Positions 7,077 through 15,618 of a stretch of DNA of 24,354 nt are shown here, in pieces; positions within the stretch are counted from its first letter, which is position 1; the number at the start of each line of letters is the position of its first letter. A program made the position numbers and the translations under genes. The notes below the pieces were generated by a model. It had not been told where the DNA came from, ran no database searches, and was given only the letters and a program-made list of their open reading frames with translations. Source of the DNA: Chara braunii (Eukaryota > Streptophyta > Charophyceae > Charales > Characeae); the NCBI GenBank assembly GCA_003427395.1, contig BFEA01000769.1, forward strand, positions 376,846 to 401,199, given 5' to 3'.

Positions 7077-8395
7077 TCAGTCCAAGGCCGGACCTTTACC
7101 CTTCTTATCTCTCTCATAGGCTCGGACTATATTGGGAGCTGTCTCTAGAAGTTCTNCTCTGGTGAACCANCGGTCGTNNTCAGGTTCTTGATAAGAGAAT
7201 NTGACNTTGTACTGTTTCTGTGGACGACCTCTACCTCCTGTTCTGAAGACATCCTCACCTACTATGCCATCAATGCCGTACCTCCCATCCATATCCGGAG
7301 GAATCATAGACCTTCGTGATGGGAACTGTTGGCTCGTTGTACAAGGTAACAACTTTGATGCGTGCAAAACTGGGGAGGTGTGGAGGTGTGTTGGGATCTC
7401 TATCATGTAGGATGGTCCATCCTCTCCACCCTTGACTTCTAGGACTGGCCACGGTCCTCTATAAGCAAGCAGCAGCTTTTGTGAGATGTTCTCCTCAGGA
7501 GCAAATTCTTTTGACTTGACCCAAACTAGGTCGCCGACTTGGAACTGTGGAGGGCTGCGGTGTTTGTTGGCTTGTTCTATGATTATCTGCTGGGCTTTCC
7601 TGAGGTTCTCAACTACTGTAGCTATCTCTTTCTCGTGCTGTATTGCTAATTCTCTGGTACCGGGCGGTAACCTCTGAATCTGATCCCGGTTAAGTCCTTC
7701 AAACGGTCTGCGTGGTTTAAAAGACTTATGAAGCTCATTGGGAGTGCGACAAGTGGCTAAGTGCACACTATTATCGTAGGCACTGGCTACTTTTGGGAGC
7801 ATCTCATCCCAGTCCAGTTGATCGGGCCTAATGTACATCCTTAAAACTTGCTGAAGGACTTTATTCATTTGTTCGGTCTGTCCGTTTGTCTCTGGATGAC
7901 GGCCAGACAACATTAACAACTTTGACCCGTAGACTTTCATTAACTCTTGCCAATTCTGACTAGTGAACCGCATGTCCCTGTCACTAACTATAGACACCGA
8001 CAGCCCACGTTCACTGACCCAATGGTCAAAAAAAAATTGTATCACTAACTCTACGCGTGCCTCAGCGGGCAAAGGAACGAAAATGGCATACTTCTAAACC
8101 TATCTACTACGACCATGACTTGACTCTTGCCATGTCTGCTTTTAATGTCAGCGTCCATGAAATCTATAGACACTGAATCTCCGGGTCCTAGGCAATGGTT
8201 TGAAAAAACCTAGAGGGGCTCGCGTAGTAGTCTTGTTCCTTTGACATACTTTGCAACTGCGTACGTATTCTATGCAGTCGGCCTTCATACCAGGCCAGGT
8301 GTACGCACGCATGAGGTTGGATAATGTCTTCTGCCAACCGAAATGTCCCTTTGTATAATGGCATTCCCGTAAGATCAAACGTCAGATCTCTTCGC
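7077..8395 (-). pseudogene. Ty3/gypsy integrase (H2C2, DDE core, GPF/Y-like C-terminus), broken
   Basis: Integrase inserts the element's cDNA into the genome. The zinc-binding start is at about 8390-8190, with CHYTKGHFGW and CKVCQRN giving the His-His and Cys-Cys pairs. Frames then shift. The first catalytic Asp lies in a region reading VSIDFMDADIKS in another frame (around 8170). From 8072 a long frame carries the second Asp in IVSDRDMRFTS and the third residue in RHPETNGQTEQMN. A GPW-type module follows (LLAYRGPWPVLEV, then LHASKLLPC), and a terminal WFTR-ELL segment is partly hidden by undetermined bases at 7156-7206. At least one frameshift separates the zinc finger from the core, so no active protein is made. 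Confidence 0.9.
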
Positions 8396-8547
8396 TGTTG
8401 GGAACGCATAAACGGTCTACAACATTAGTCTTCACAAATAACAAGTCGTTTGTAGTGCGATAATCTGGTTCTGATTCTGGTGCCTCCTTAACTCTCTTGA
8501 GGAGGTCGCTATAGATAGGGTCCTGCGCATACGCTTCTTTGATTCTC

Positions 8548-8945
8548 TATTGCAAGTCTCTCCCTATATCCAGATAGTGCACTATCGCTCCGAAGTAGTC
8601 TGATCTCCTACTCAGAGCGTCCGCAACTAAATTGTATTTGCCTTTGACTGGCTTGAGCTCAAAGTCATACAGATCTATCTCTGCGGCCCACCTAGTTAGC
8701 TTTGGTGTCATCTTGGCCTGCGTTTTCAGCCACCTTAGTGTCTCGTGGTCTGAATATACTTTGAAGTGCCTCCCAAGCAAGTAGTGCTTCCAGTGTTCTA
8801 ACGCTTGCTTGAGAGCGTAGAGTTCCCTCTCGTAGGTTGATGTCGCTACCTTTTATGAAGGCATTCTAGCAAACATGAACTCTACGGGTCCGTATCCATT
8901 ACCATCGTCTTGCTGCAGAACAACACCTATGCCATACTGACTTGC
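8548..8945 (-). pseudogene. Ty3/gypsy RNase H fragment fused to gag by deletion
   Basis: Starting at 8945 the minus strand reads ASQYGIGVVLQQDDG, then a stop in the MPS-KVATSTYERELYAL segment, then HWKHYLLGRHFKVYSDHETL and VADALSRRSD. RNase H removes the RNA template after reverse transcription. In this family ASQYG is normally preceded by the first catalytic Asp (DASQYG). Here the bases before it (codons for His-His) belong to the junction, so that Asp is lost. The Asp in YSDHETL remains. About 150 bases of degraded linker lead to the integrase. Confidence 0.88.
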
Positions 8946-8961
8946 ATGGTGACGACGAATG

Positions 8962-9035
8962 GCAAGTACCGTGTGGGAGTACACACCCCATGGTACTTGC
9001 TAAGTACCGTGTGGGAGTACACACCCCATGGTACT
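8962..9035. repeat. 39-bp palindromic-ended module, tandem pair at the deletion junction
   Basis: Copy one (8962-9000) begins GCAAGTACC and ends GGTACTTGC, 9-bp perfect inverted ends around a GT/AC-rich core. Copy two (9002-9035) is nearly identical but lacks the last bases. The exact reverse complement of copy one lies at 9789-9827. The pair sits exactly where gag stops and RNase H begins. Confidence 0.9.
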
Positions 9036-9272
9036 CACCAGAGGTATCTCTTCTCCTTCTTCTTCTTCTTCATCTACTTCTTTGAGCTTCTCCTCCTCTT
9101 CTCTCTTCACCTTCTCCATCTCTTCCTCAAGCTTCTTCTTCTTCGCCGCCTGTGCTTCCAACAAGACCTTCTTCTTGGCCTCCTCTTTTCTTTCTTTCAG
9201 TATAGCAGCGGCTCTCTCTTCCTGCTCTTTTGTATATGGGGTGGTGCTCGTTGCACTACACGTGTCAACCAT
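9036..9272 (-). pseudogene. Gypsy gag N-terminal fragment (79 codons)
   Basis: From the ATG at 9272 the minus strand encodes MVDTCSATSTTPYTKEQEER followed by a highly charged segment with AKKKVLLEAQAAKKKKLEEE and glutamate runs, a probable coiled coil. The frame ends at IPLV where the 39-bp module begins. A basic-acidic N-terminal helix before the capsid is common in gag of plant-lineage gypsy elements. I place it here because it lies between the LTR and pol in the right orientation. Capsid and nucleocapsid are absent. Confidence 0.65.
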
Positions 9273-9788
9273 GGTGACAGGCGTACAATCGGATAACAGT
9301 TCCACTCCTCACCACTTAGACTCTCACCCCCTGACTGACTTAACTTAATACTGACTCACTAAGGACCACAAAATCCTTGAAGGACCCTGTCAACTATGGT
9401 CTCTAGCCTGACTCTACTTCTAGGCTGTCACTACAGGACTTACTGCTGATCAGGAGGCATTTAAGGAGATCCCCCGTAACTCCTCAGGAATTATTTAATG
9501 TCGCAAACATGACGACGCGATCAGCAAGTCCTCTCAAGACTTACACAGCTTGTTGTGCAGCCCAAAACTCGGATTTTGGGCCTACTGTGCCACACCAAGC
9601 AGCCCGATGGTCTGTACCGGTCCTTGGGAAGGTTCGTGTCCTCCGGGTCTGTCGAGTTGTCAGACACAGCCTTTACCCCTACTGAGCTCGTGTGCGTTTG
9701 ATCAACAAAGCTCTACGACCACATACACAGAGTTCCTATCACCTGTACAGAAGAGACTCAATGCAGAGAGAAGAGACAGACAAACTTA
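9273..9788 (-). other. Leader between truncated 5' LTR and gag
   Basis: No recognisable primer-binding site or gene. It may include the lost U5/PBS region in degraded form. Together with gag it is bracketed by the exact 39-bp inverted repeats at 8962-9000 and 9789-9827. Confidence 0.45.
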
Positions 9789-9827
9789 GCAAGTACCATG
9801 GGGTGTGTACTCCCACACGGTACTTGC
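9789..9827. repeat. 39-bp module, inverted copy at the 5' LTR edge
   Basis: Exact reverse complement of 8962-9000. Its last 17 bases (from 9811) belong to normal LTR sequence, since the 3' LTR has the same bases at 6634-6650. The first part therefore looks like an inverted copy of the LTR edge added at the break. Confidence 0.9.
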
Positions 9828-10176
9828 TTGACTGGACTGCGACTGACTGGACCGGTACCACTGACTGCATGGGGTTGCACTGCCAACTCAATGCAGTCGC
9901 GCTGTCTACTCGACACAGTTGGACCTACGACTTACCTACAGACCTCTAGCCTAGCAGTTTCGACCTCTACACAGTTGTAACCCCTACTTGACACGTCTAC
10001 AGATCGAATCCCTACATCTACAGGGACCTACGACAAAGCACGGTTACTACTAAAACACAGGTCGCGGGTTCAAAACACACAGGGGTCTCCTCAATACTAT
10101 ACACGGGTGCAGGTAAGGTCTAGGGATTGAACCCTGGGATTTGCATTTGCTTCTGCAAAGGTGAAAAACCGTTTCA
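9811..10176 (-). repeat. 5' LTR of the first gypsy element, truncated
   Basis: Matches 6634-7038 of the 3' LTR. In minus orientation it starts TGAAACGG at 10176 and stops at 9811, lacking the segment equivalent to 6140-6633. CATT follows at 10177-10180. Confidence 0.82.
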
Positions 10177-10640
10177 CATTGCACATTAATTTCAACACTG
10201 AATCCTTTAACAGTTAAGATCTGAACGATGAATGGAATCATCTTTATATCCCCTACCACCTCATAAAGTCTGATTGACAAGAGTCATCCCCTGTCTGAAG
10301 CTACTCTGCTCGCATAAGATACAACATATTGCGCGGGATTTCTTTTTTTTTCAATTTTCAACGGTGAAATCTTCAGAGGATCCAAATCTAAACAATGAAT
10401 AGACTCGCCTTTGTACCTCCTACCACATCATCTAGCCCCATTGGCGACAGAGATCTCTGAAGCCACTCTCCTTCATAACCTTTTAATTTAAGAGTACATG
10501 AGATACCGCACGGGATTGCTGTTTAATATTCAAAGGTGAAACCACCAGAGAATCAAGATTTATCTTGTGCATAGGGTTTGCCTTTTTGGCCCTACCACCT
10601 CATGTGTGATCAGATTTGATGTGGGCAAATGATCAGAACA
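10177..10640. repeat. Tandem repeat of about 160 bp, right side of split array
   Basis: 10177 to about 10283 continues the unit broken at 6139 (ACATTAATTTCAAC, AAGATCTGAACGATGAAT, CCCCTACCACCTCAT). Two more diverged units follow at about 10345-10470 (TTTTCAACGGTGAAATC, CTCCTACCACATCAT) and 10505-10640 (TATTCAAAGGTGAAACC, GCCCTACCACCTCAT). Confidence 0.8.
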
Positions 10641-11476
10641 CTAGATCAGGTCAAGATCTAACATTGGCCTTCAGGCGTTAGACGACAAAGTAAAGAAACG
10701 AGGGATTCAAATACTACGCCGACATGGCTTTTGCCCTGCGGGTTTCGTTTTTTGAAAGGGACCCTTCCCGCAGCCCGTAAAGGACATCCGCAGGTAGCGT
10801 ACATTCCCCTTTTATGTCAGGCTCAACCTTCGTTAAACGTGCTCCTTTTCTTTTTTGCACGGGCCAGATGCACTACCTCTGAAACTTCCGGCTGCATACA
10901 GGCAGGCTGCGAACAACCTACACTCGTGGCCTACAACACATTGGCACAGCAGGTACGTGAGGCTGAGCATAAAATGTATGTCTGTACAGGCGAAAATAGG
11001 GGTCTGAAAAAACAACGGACCACACACACACCTGCTACACGCACCACAATATCCCCACAAAAAAAATAGAGCAGTCATTTGAAAAAAAAACTATTGACAA
11101 AGCATCAATGTCGAGGGTGGGGGGAAATGAAAAGGGAGCCGCAACTACTGACAAAATGCTTGGTCTTTACGTTAGCCAGACCCCTACTGTTGGCCCCAAC
11201 CCTGTACCCTAAACCACTAGGGCGAAGGGAAACATGCAATATCCCCTTCACCATAAGAAATAACTATGCTTGCAGGGGTCCCCTCTTACAGCCTTAGGGT
11301 AGTGGAAGGTAGGCAGTGAAAGTCGAAAAACGAATTTGAGAGAAAGAAAAGGAAAACAGTGAGCGGACCCTTAGGATTGTGTCAATTAGAAGACGCCACG
11401 TACATGTGCAAAAAATATTTTACGGTCATATCAATGCAATGATTTGTCCATTACAGAGAATGTGAGTGAGCAGAAG
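10641..11476. other. No recognisable gene
   Basis: Unique-looking DNA. A frame at 10731-11069 is open but lacks any motif I know. A donor-like CAG|GTACGTGAG occurs at 10953, but I could not pair it with a convincing coding exon. Confidence 0.5.
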
Positions 11477-11645
11477 TGCAATAACCCATGCCATATGTCT
11501 CGTGGAAACTGAGGGTCGTCTGAGGGCCTACTTGGCTGCCCTCAGCCCAAGCCGAAACAGGGGAAAAAAAAAACACACGAATTCAAGGCATGGGCATAAG
11601 ACAATTGACTTTAGTCAACTGTCGATCCACTCGACAATCAAAGTC
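11477..11645 (+). repeat. 5' LTR fragment of the second gypsy remnant
   Basis: Matches 12514-12682 with scattered differences (GTCTCGTGGAA, GGGCCTACTTGGCTGCC, TTGACTTTAGTCAACT). It is truncated at about 11645 and joined to integrase sequence within a few bases. Confidence 0.85.
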
Positions 11646-11647
11646 TT

Positions 11648-12471
11648 TGCCATGTCGTCAGGCAGACATCCTGAAACGAATGGCCAAACTGAACAAATGA
11701 ATCGTCTTTGCCACCAACTTTTGCGAATGTATGTCCGTCCTGACCAAATTGATTGGGATGAGAGCTTGCTTAAAATTGCTAGTGCATATAATAACAATAT
11801 ACATACTGTCACAGGTAGAACACCTAACGCACTGCATAAAGGATGGAAGCCTAGGCGTCCCATTGATGCATTAATAAGGGACCAGATTCACAGGCTACCC
11901 CCAGGTACGCGTGAATACACAGTTTTGTACGAAGAAGTCATTAAGAAGGTAAAGGAAAGCATACAGAAATCCTAATTGCAAATGATTGAACCAGCTAATA
12001 AACATCGTCGTCCTTCACAGTTCCAAGAAGGGGACTTTGTATGGGTTACGTCTAAAGAGTTTTCCTTAGAAGAAAATGTGTCTTAGAAACTGCTACCTGT
12101 CTACTATGGACCTTGGGAAGTTCTTGACGTAATTGGAGGTGAAGATGGACCTCCCTATCGTATAGATGTACCTTCACATCTAAGGACATACCCTGTCTTT
12201 CATGCGTCTAAACTGCTACCCTGCGTAGAAAGTGATAACTTTCCGCATAGACCATCTCCATTGCCACCCTCTATGAATGGAGGCTATGAATTGAAAGAAA
12301 ACTGGACACGGCTATTCCTCTACAGGTGGCAGGGGACGACCTCAGAAGCAGTACAAGGTAAAGTTCAAGACCCAACCTCCATATGAGGCCAGATGGTTTA
12401 GTAGGAAAGAACTCCTATCCACTGCTCCTGATATTGTTGCTGCATCTGAACGTGGGTTAACTGAGAATTGA
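11648..12471 (+). pseudogene. Gypsy integrase, C-terminal part
   Basis: The frame opens with MSSGRHPETNGQTEQMN, carrying the third catalytic residue (Glu) of the DDE core. It continues through GTREYTVLYEEVIKK, where a stop occurs, and then, with further stops, a GPW-type module (PVYYGPWEVLDVIGG, then VFHASKLLPC). It ends in a WFSRKELLSTAPDIV segment with TGA at 12469. The protein is close to the first element's integrase in block order. The zinc finger and the two catalytic Asp residues are deleted, and several stops are present. Confidence 0.88.
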
Positions 12472-12500
12472 TGTAATTTTTGCGATAGAACTCAAAAATT

Positions 12501-12513
12501 GGGCTGGCAGGAA
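12501..12513 (+). other. Polypurine-tract region before the 3' LTR
   Basis: GGGCTGGCAGGAA lies directly before the LTR start TGCAATAACC at 12514. The first gypsy element has GGCCGGCAGGAG before its LTR start on the minus strand (7039-7050), so the two share this priming region for plus-strand DNA. Confidence 0.55.
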
Positions 12514-12682
12514 TGCAATAACCCATGCCATATGTCTCGTGGAAGCTGAGGGTCGTCTAAGGGCCTACTTGGCTGCCGTCAACCCACGCCGAAACAAGGG
12601 AAAAAGACCCCACACGAATTCAGGGCCTGGGCGTGTGACAGTTGACTTTAGTCAACTATCGGTCCACGCAACAGTCAAGTCC
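12514..12682 (+). repeat. 3' LTR, recognisable first part
   Basis: Paired with 11477-11645. The rest cannot be delimited because the 5' copy is truncated. 12683-13040 holds no gene that I recognise and may be LTR. Confidence 0.8.
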
Positions 12683-13040
12683 AAAGGTACCTAGCCCAGG
12701 CCGCTGGTCAAGCACACACACTTGTTTGTATGCAGGTACCCAGACAGCATCAGGTCCAAGGGAGTAGTCTATAACTGTACAAATTCGGGCCTTCAGATGT
12801 GAGCTAAACTGGACGACTGTGGGAAAAAGCATCGAGGCTAGATAGCCTCGACAACTGCTACTTAAGGCTGGCCTCGAGTTAGTCAAGCATTCAGTCTTGC
12901 TATGCTTGACGCTGGCTCGACTTTGCCTAGACGCTGGCTTCATGCAGGCGCAACGCTGGCTATACGTTGGATGTGCACAGGCGTTGCGGACGACACCGCA
13001 AGGTGGAGGCAGCATGCTGGCACTTCTTCTGTGCACCAGG

Positions 13041-13278
13041 CAATGATGATGTGGCACTGCCTCTGTCTTCATGGCATGCTGATGTGGTGCTACCTCTGGT
13101 CTACACTGCATGCTGATGTGGCGCTACCTCTTCTCTACATTGCATGCTGATATCGCGCTACCTCTGGTCTACATTGCATGCTGATGTGGCGCTACCTCTG
13201 GTCTACATTGCATGTTGATGTGGCGCTACCTCTGGTTTACATTACATGCTGATGTGGTGCTGCAACTGGTCTTCATTG
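13041..13278. repeat. 34-bp minisatellite, seven units
   Basis: Units start at 13041, 13075, 13109, 13143, 13177, 13211 and 13245, each close to CATGCTGATGTGGCGCTACC followed by TCTGGTCTACATTG. The first and last are most diverged and the central ones nearly identical. It may lie inside the 3' LTR of the second gypsy remnant. Confidence 0.93.
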
Positions 13279-14012
13279 ATGATGAGCCATATGCCACCTA
13301 TCTCGACTGCTGACGTGGCACTGTCCACGCTGTCTACATGAGGTGACTGGTTGCGTGAAGGAGGAAGATCAGGATTTGTGGATGAAGGAGAACGGGTACT
13401 CACCTAAGGTTGACGTCGACATTGGAATCTGCTATGTCTTCATGGTCTTCACGAGATAAAGTGTCACGTGGCACTATTGTGCGTGATCAGGAATATAATT
13501 ATTATCATTATTGATGCGGAGAGGAAAGAAGCCCGGAGAAGGAGAGGGGTCTGCTGTGTGATCTTTCATCTTCTCCTTTGTCTGTTCCCCCTCCACTTTC
13601 TTCCTTTTGATGGTAATAAGCTACTGTTTGAGTTATCACTTCATGATTTGGAGACTTTGATGCAGATCACGAGACTACTGATGTTTGACGACTTATGAGT
13701 AAGGGCCATGCGGACTTGACGTCATCCCCACCTTCCTCCAGTATATCACTGGCAGTTTTTTGTGAGTGCAACACATCGTTGCGATTCTTCGTGCCTTACT
13801 GAGGCCGAAGGCACGTTAGGGATCGCCTGTATCGCTCCGATGTTATATGCACCACCAGAACCATTCCTAAGAGTCCAAGCCATTACTCGCTGACTTAGAG
13901 AATCATGTTGTTCAGCCACTACATAATCGAGTCAGTTTTATCTCCCAGACTGGGTTCATTACACAAGTGAGGGAAAGAAGAGGGGGGTGGCCCGGGGACA
14001 GGTGGGAAGGGG

Positions 14013-14013
<1 letters not shown>
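13279..14013. other. No recognisable gene
   Basis: Possibly the rest of a retrotransposon LTR: an AT-rich TATA-like stretch at 13492-13515 and a purine-rich segment at 13518-13550. No convincing frame and no defined ends. Confidence 0.4.

Positions 14014-14050
<37 letters not shown>
14014..14050 (+). repeat. Homopolymer run of 37 G
   Basis: Uninterrupted G from 14014 to 14050, preceded by further G-rich sequence from 13980. Such runs form very stable quadruplexes, and their length is easily misread. Confidence 0.9.
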
Positions 14051-14051
<1 letters not shown>

Positions 14052-14292
14052 GGTTCAAAGAGTGAGAGAGGCAAGGTGTAAGAGAGAGAACAATTATCAA
14101 CAAAGTGCCTCTCAAAAACAACACTCCATTGCAACTTTTCTTCCCATGGATTATTGGAAAAAAAGGGGGGGGAAAAAAAAGTCCGACCCATTCGGGCCTA
14201 CCTCCTTATCTGGGGAGCATCAGTCCAGTTCACTTTCCATTGGCAAGTCAAAATTACGTATGTACTCCACTTGTTGCTTTCCCGTGCTGCAG

Positions 14293-14423
14293 CCCAGGTC
14301 TGATTGATCACCTTGAAGTGCCCGCGAAAGAGATTATGTCCTGTGAGTGGATTCTATTAGGGAGAAAGGCTCCCGTGCCAGTACATAATGCTCCTTGCTT
14401 ACATGATTTCAGTTTCGTTTCAG
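14293..14423 (+). CDS. Candidate orphan exon, function unknown
   Basis: A T-rich stretch ending TTTCCCGTGCTGCAG (acceptor at 14291-14292) leads into 131 bases with an open frame. The frame begins PGLIDHLEVPAKEIMSCEWI, continues LLGRKAPVPVHNAPCLHDFS, and ends CAG|GTATGT at 14423/14424, a near-ideal plant splice donor. The flanking sequence is AT-rich and intron-like. I recognise no domain. The composition is plausible for a soluble protein, and the third gypsy element begins 450 bp downstream, where it would lie in the intron. With no neighbouring exon in the window, this could be chance. Confidence 0.35.
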
Positions 14424-14870
14424 GTATGTTCCCATTAATTTTGAATACATACTCTCAAGTGGACTCAATTCAACTAATCATTTTTGGTTACCAATGAATG
14501 CTGCATTGAACTATTCACCAGCACATTGAAACATTTTTCCATTATTTTTCCCAGTCAGATTCATGCCTGCAGTCCAGTAAGGCATTAAATTCGCGCAGCC
14601 AAATGTGTCCACAACGACTCCGCGTTCCTTCAAGCATGCTCAGTGCAGTTGCCTCCAGAAACAACTGTCGCTAGTGTTTCACCCACTGGAACTGAGAGGG
14701 ATGTTACCTAACCTATAGGTGGTAAGTCACTTTCCTTACCTTTGTCAAAGCTGCTCACGGGACCCGGCTGTTGAGTCCAGACTTACCACCATGGTTTCCG
14801 GCGTTGACTGTCCAATAGCACTCACACACAAGGGAATGTTTGCTCGTCTAGGAGGCATGCAGCATGATGG

Positions 14871-15600
14871 TGCAATGACTTGCTGATTTGGCTACTGCGT
14901 TTGTGTGCAAGGCTGTACAGTCCAGTTTAGGGACCGATTCGTAATTTTGTTTTCACTAAGGGCTAACCGTGACATCCACCAGGGGAGGAAATTCGTGAGG
15001 GACATAATTGCAAATTTGCATAATTTCAGGCCCGCACTAATCCAGATTTCCTATAGTCACCCTAACTGCAAATAGCAGACCCGGGCTACCACCAGAACAG
15101 ACAGGCCTACGAGCCTACGCTGATAGACGTGGTCCTATAGCCTATAGTCGTATAGGGAGAGACACTAGAGGCCGAAACTGCAACTGTACCGGTTGGTACA
15201 GTCTGAGTCTACGTCTAGGCTAGAACTATTAATAGGACGGAGTCAGTCTGGTGGAGGCTTTTCCATTTTGACATTTGGGTTTTGTTTTGCCCGGAGGCGT
15301 GAGCAGAGCCGATGAAGGAAGGAAGGTGAAGATTGACTGCAAGCGGCATCCTGAGTCCCTCGTCAAACTCTGTGACGTTCTGTTGTGATCCTCATGGTGT
15401 CTTCTTATGATCGGTCGTTGGGAGCATCGTCAAAGAGAGAAACATTGTGCGTTGTCTCCACACTCTGTACATATTTGCTTTCCGCGGCATACTCTGTCTG
15501 TGTGCAGTGTGTGACTATGTCTCCTCTCCCCTTCTTCTTATGCATGTATGGGCATGTATGAGATCGCCTATGAGTGCGACAAACAACCAAATTCATAACA
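14871..15600 (+). repeat. 5' LTR (730 bp)
   Basis: Begins TGCAATGACTTGCTG and ends CATAACA at 15600, two bases before the primer site. Bases up to about 15363 match the 3' LTR from 22283. The remaining 237 bases are missing from the truncated 3' copy. Confidence 0.87.
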
Positions 15601-15602
15601 GT

Positions 15603-15618
15603 TGGTATCGGAGCTTGG
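15603..15618 (+). promoter_or_regulatory. Primer-binding site, initiator Met tRNA type
   Basis: TGGTATCGGAGC starts 2 bases after the LTR end. It differs by one base from the usual plant element site TGGTATCAGAGC, complementary to the 3' end of initiator Met tRNA. Minus-strand DNA synthesis would start here. Confidence 0.82.

Larger units (their letters stand above)
6140..10176 (-). mobile_element. Internally deleted Ty3/gypsy LTR retrotransposon
   Basis: On the minus strand the order is: 5' LTR (10176-9811, truncated), leader, gag start (9272-9036), deletion junction with a 39-bp module, RNase H (8945-8548), integrase (8395-7077), polypurine tract and 3' LTR (7038-6140). The order RNase H then integrase is diagnostic of Ty3/gypsy. 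Capsid, nucleocapsid, protease and reverse transcriptase are missing, and what remains has frameshifts and stops, so the copy is dead. Its ends are TG and CA, with a CATT duplication. The flanks rejoin into a continuous unit of the local repeat. Confidence 0.88.
11477..12682 (+). mobile_element. Second Ty3/gypsy remnant, reduced to LTR pieces and integrase C-terminus
   Basis: Direct repeats of about 169 bp at 11477-11645 and 12514-12682 both begin TGCAATAACCCATGCCATA and flank an integrase 3' portion on the plus strand. A purine-rich tract precedes the second copy, as expected for a 3' LTR. The first copy is cut off and joined straight to the integrase core, so most of the element is deleted. 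The true 3' end is undefined: the 3' LTR may run much further right, possibly past the 34-bp minisatellite. Confidence 0.8.

Noticed and set aside
7156-7206. Undetermined bases as a biological feature
   Set aside because: Six single N positions in the integrase C-terminus are most likely low-quality consensus.
10867-10953. Possible exon ending CAG|GTACGTGAG
   Set aside because: The donor is strong, but the presumed acceptor is weak and the peptide has no recognisable similarity.
13041-13278. CRISPR-like regular array
   Set aside because: The 34-bp units are contiguous with no spacers, so this is a minisatellite, and the context is eukaryotic.
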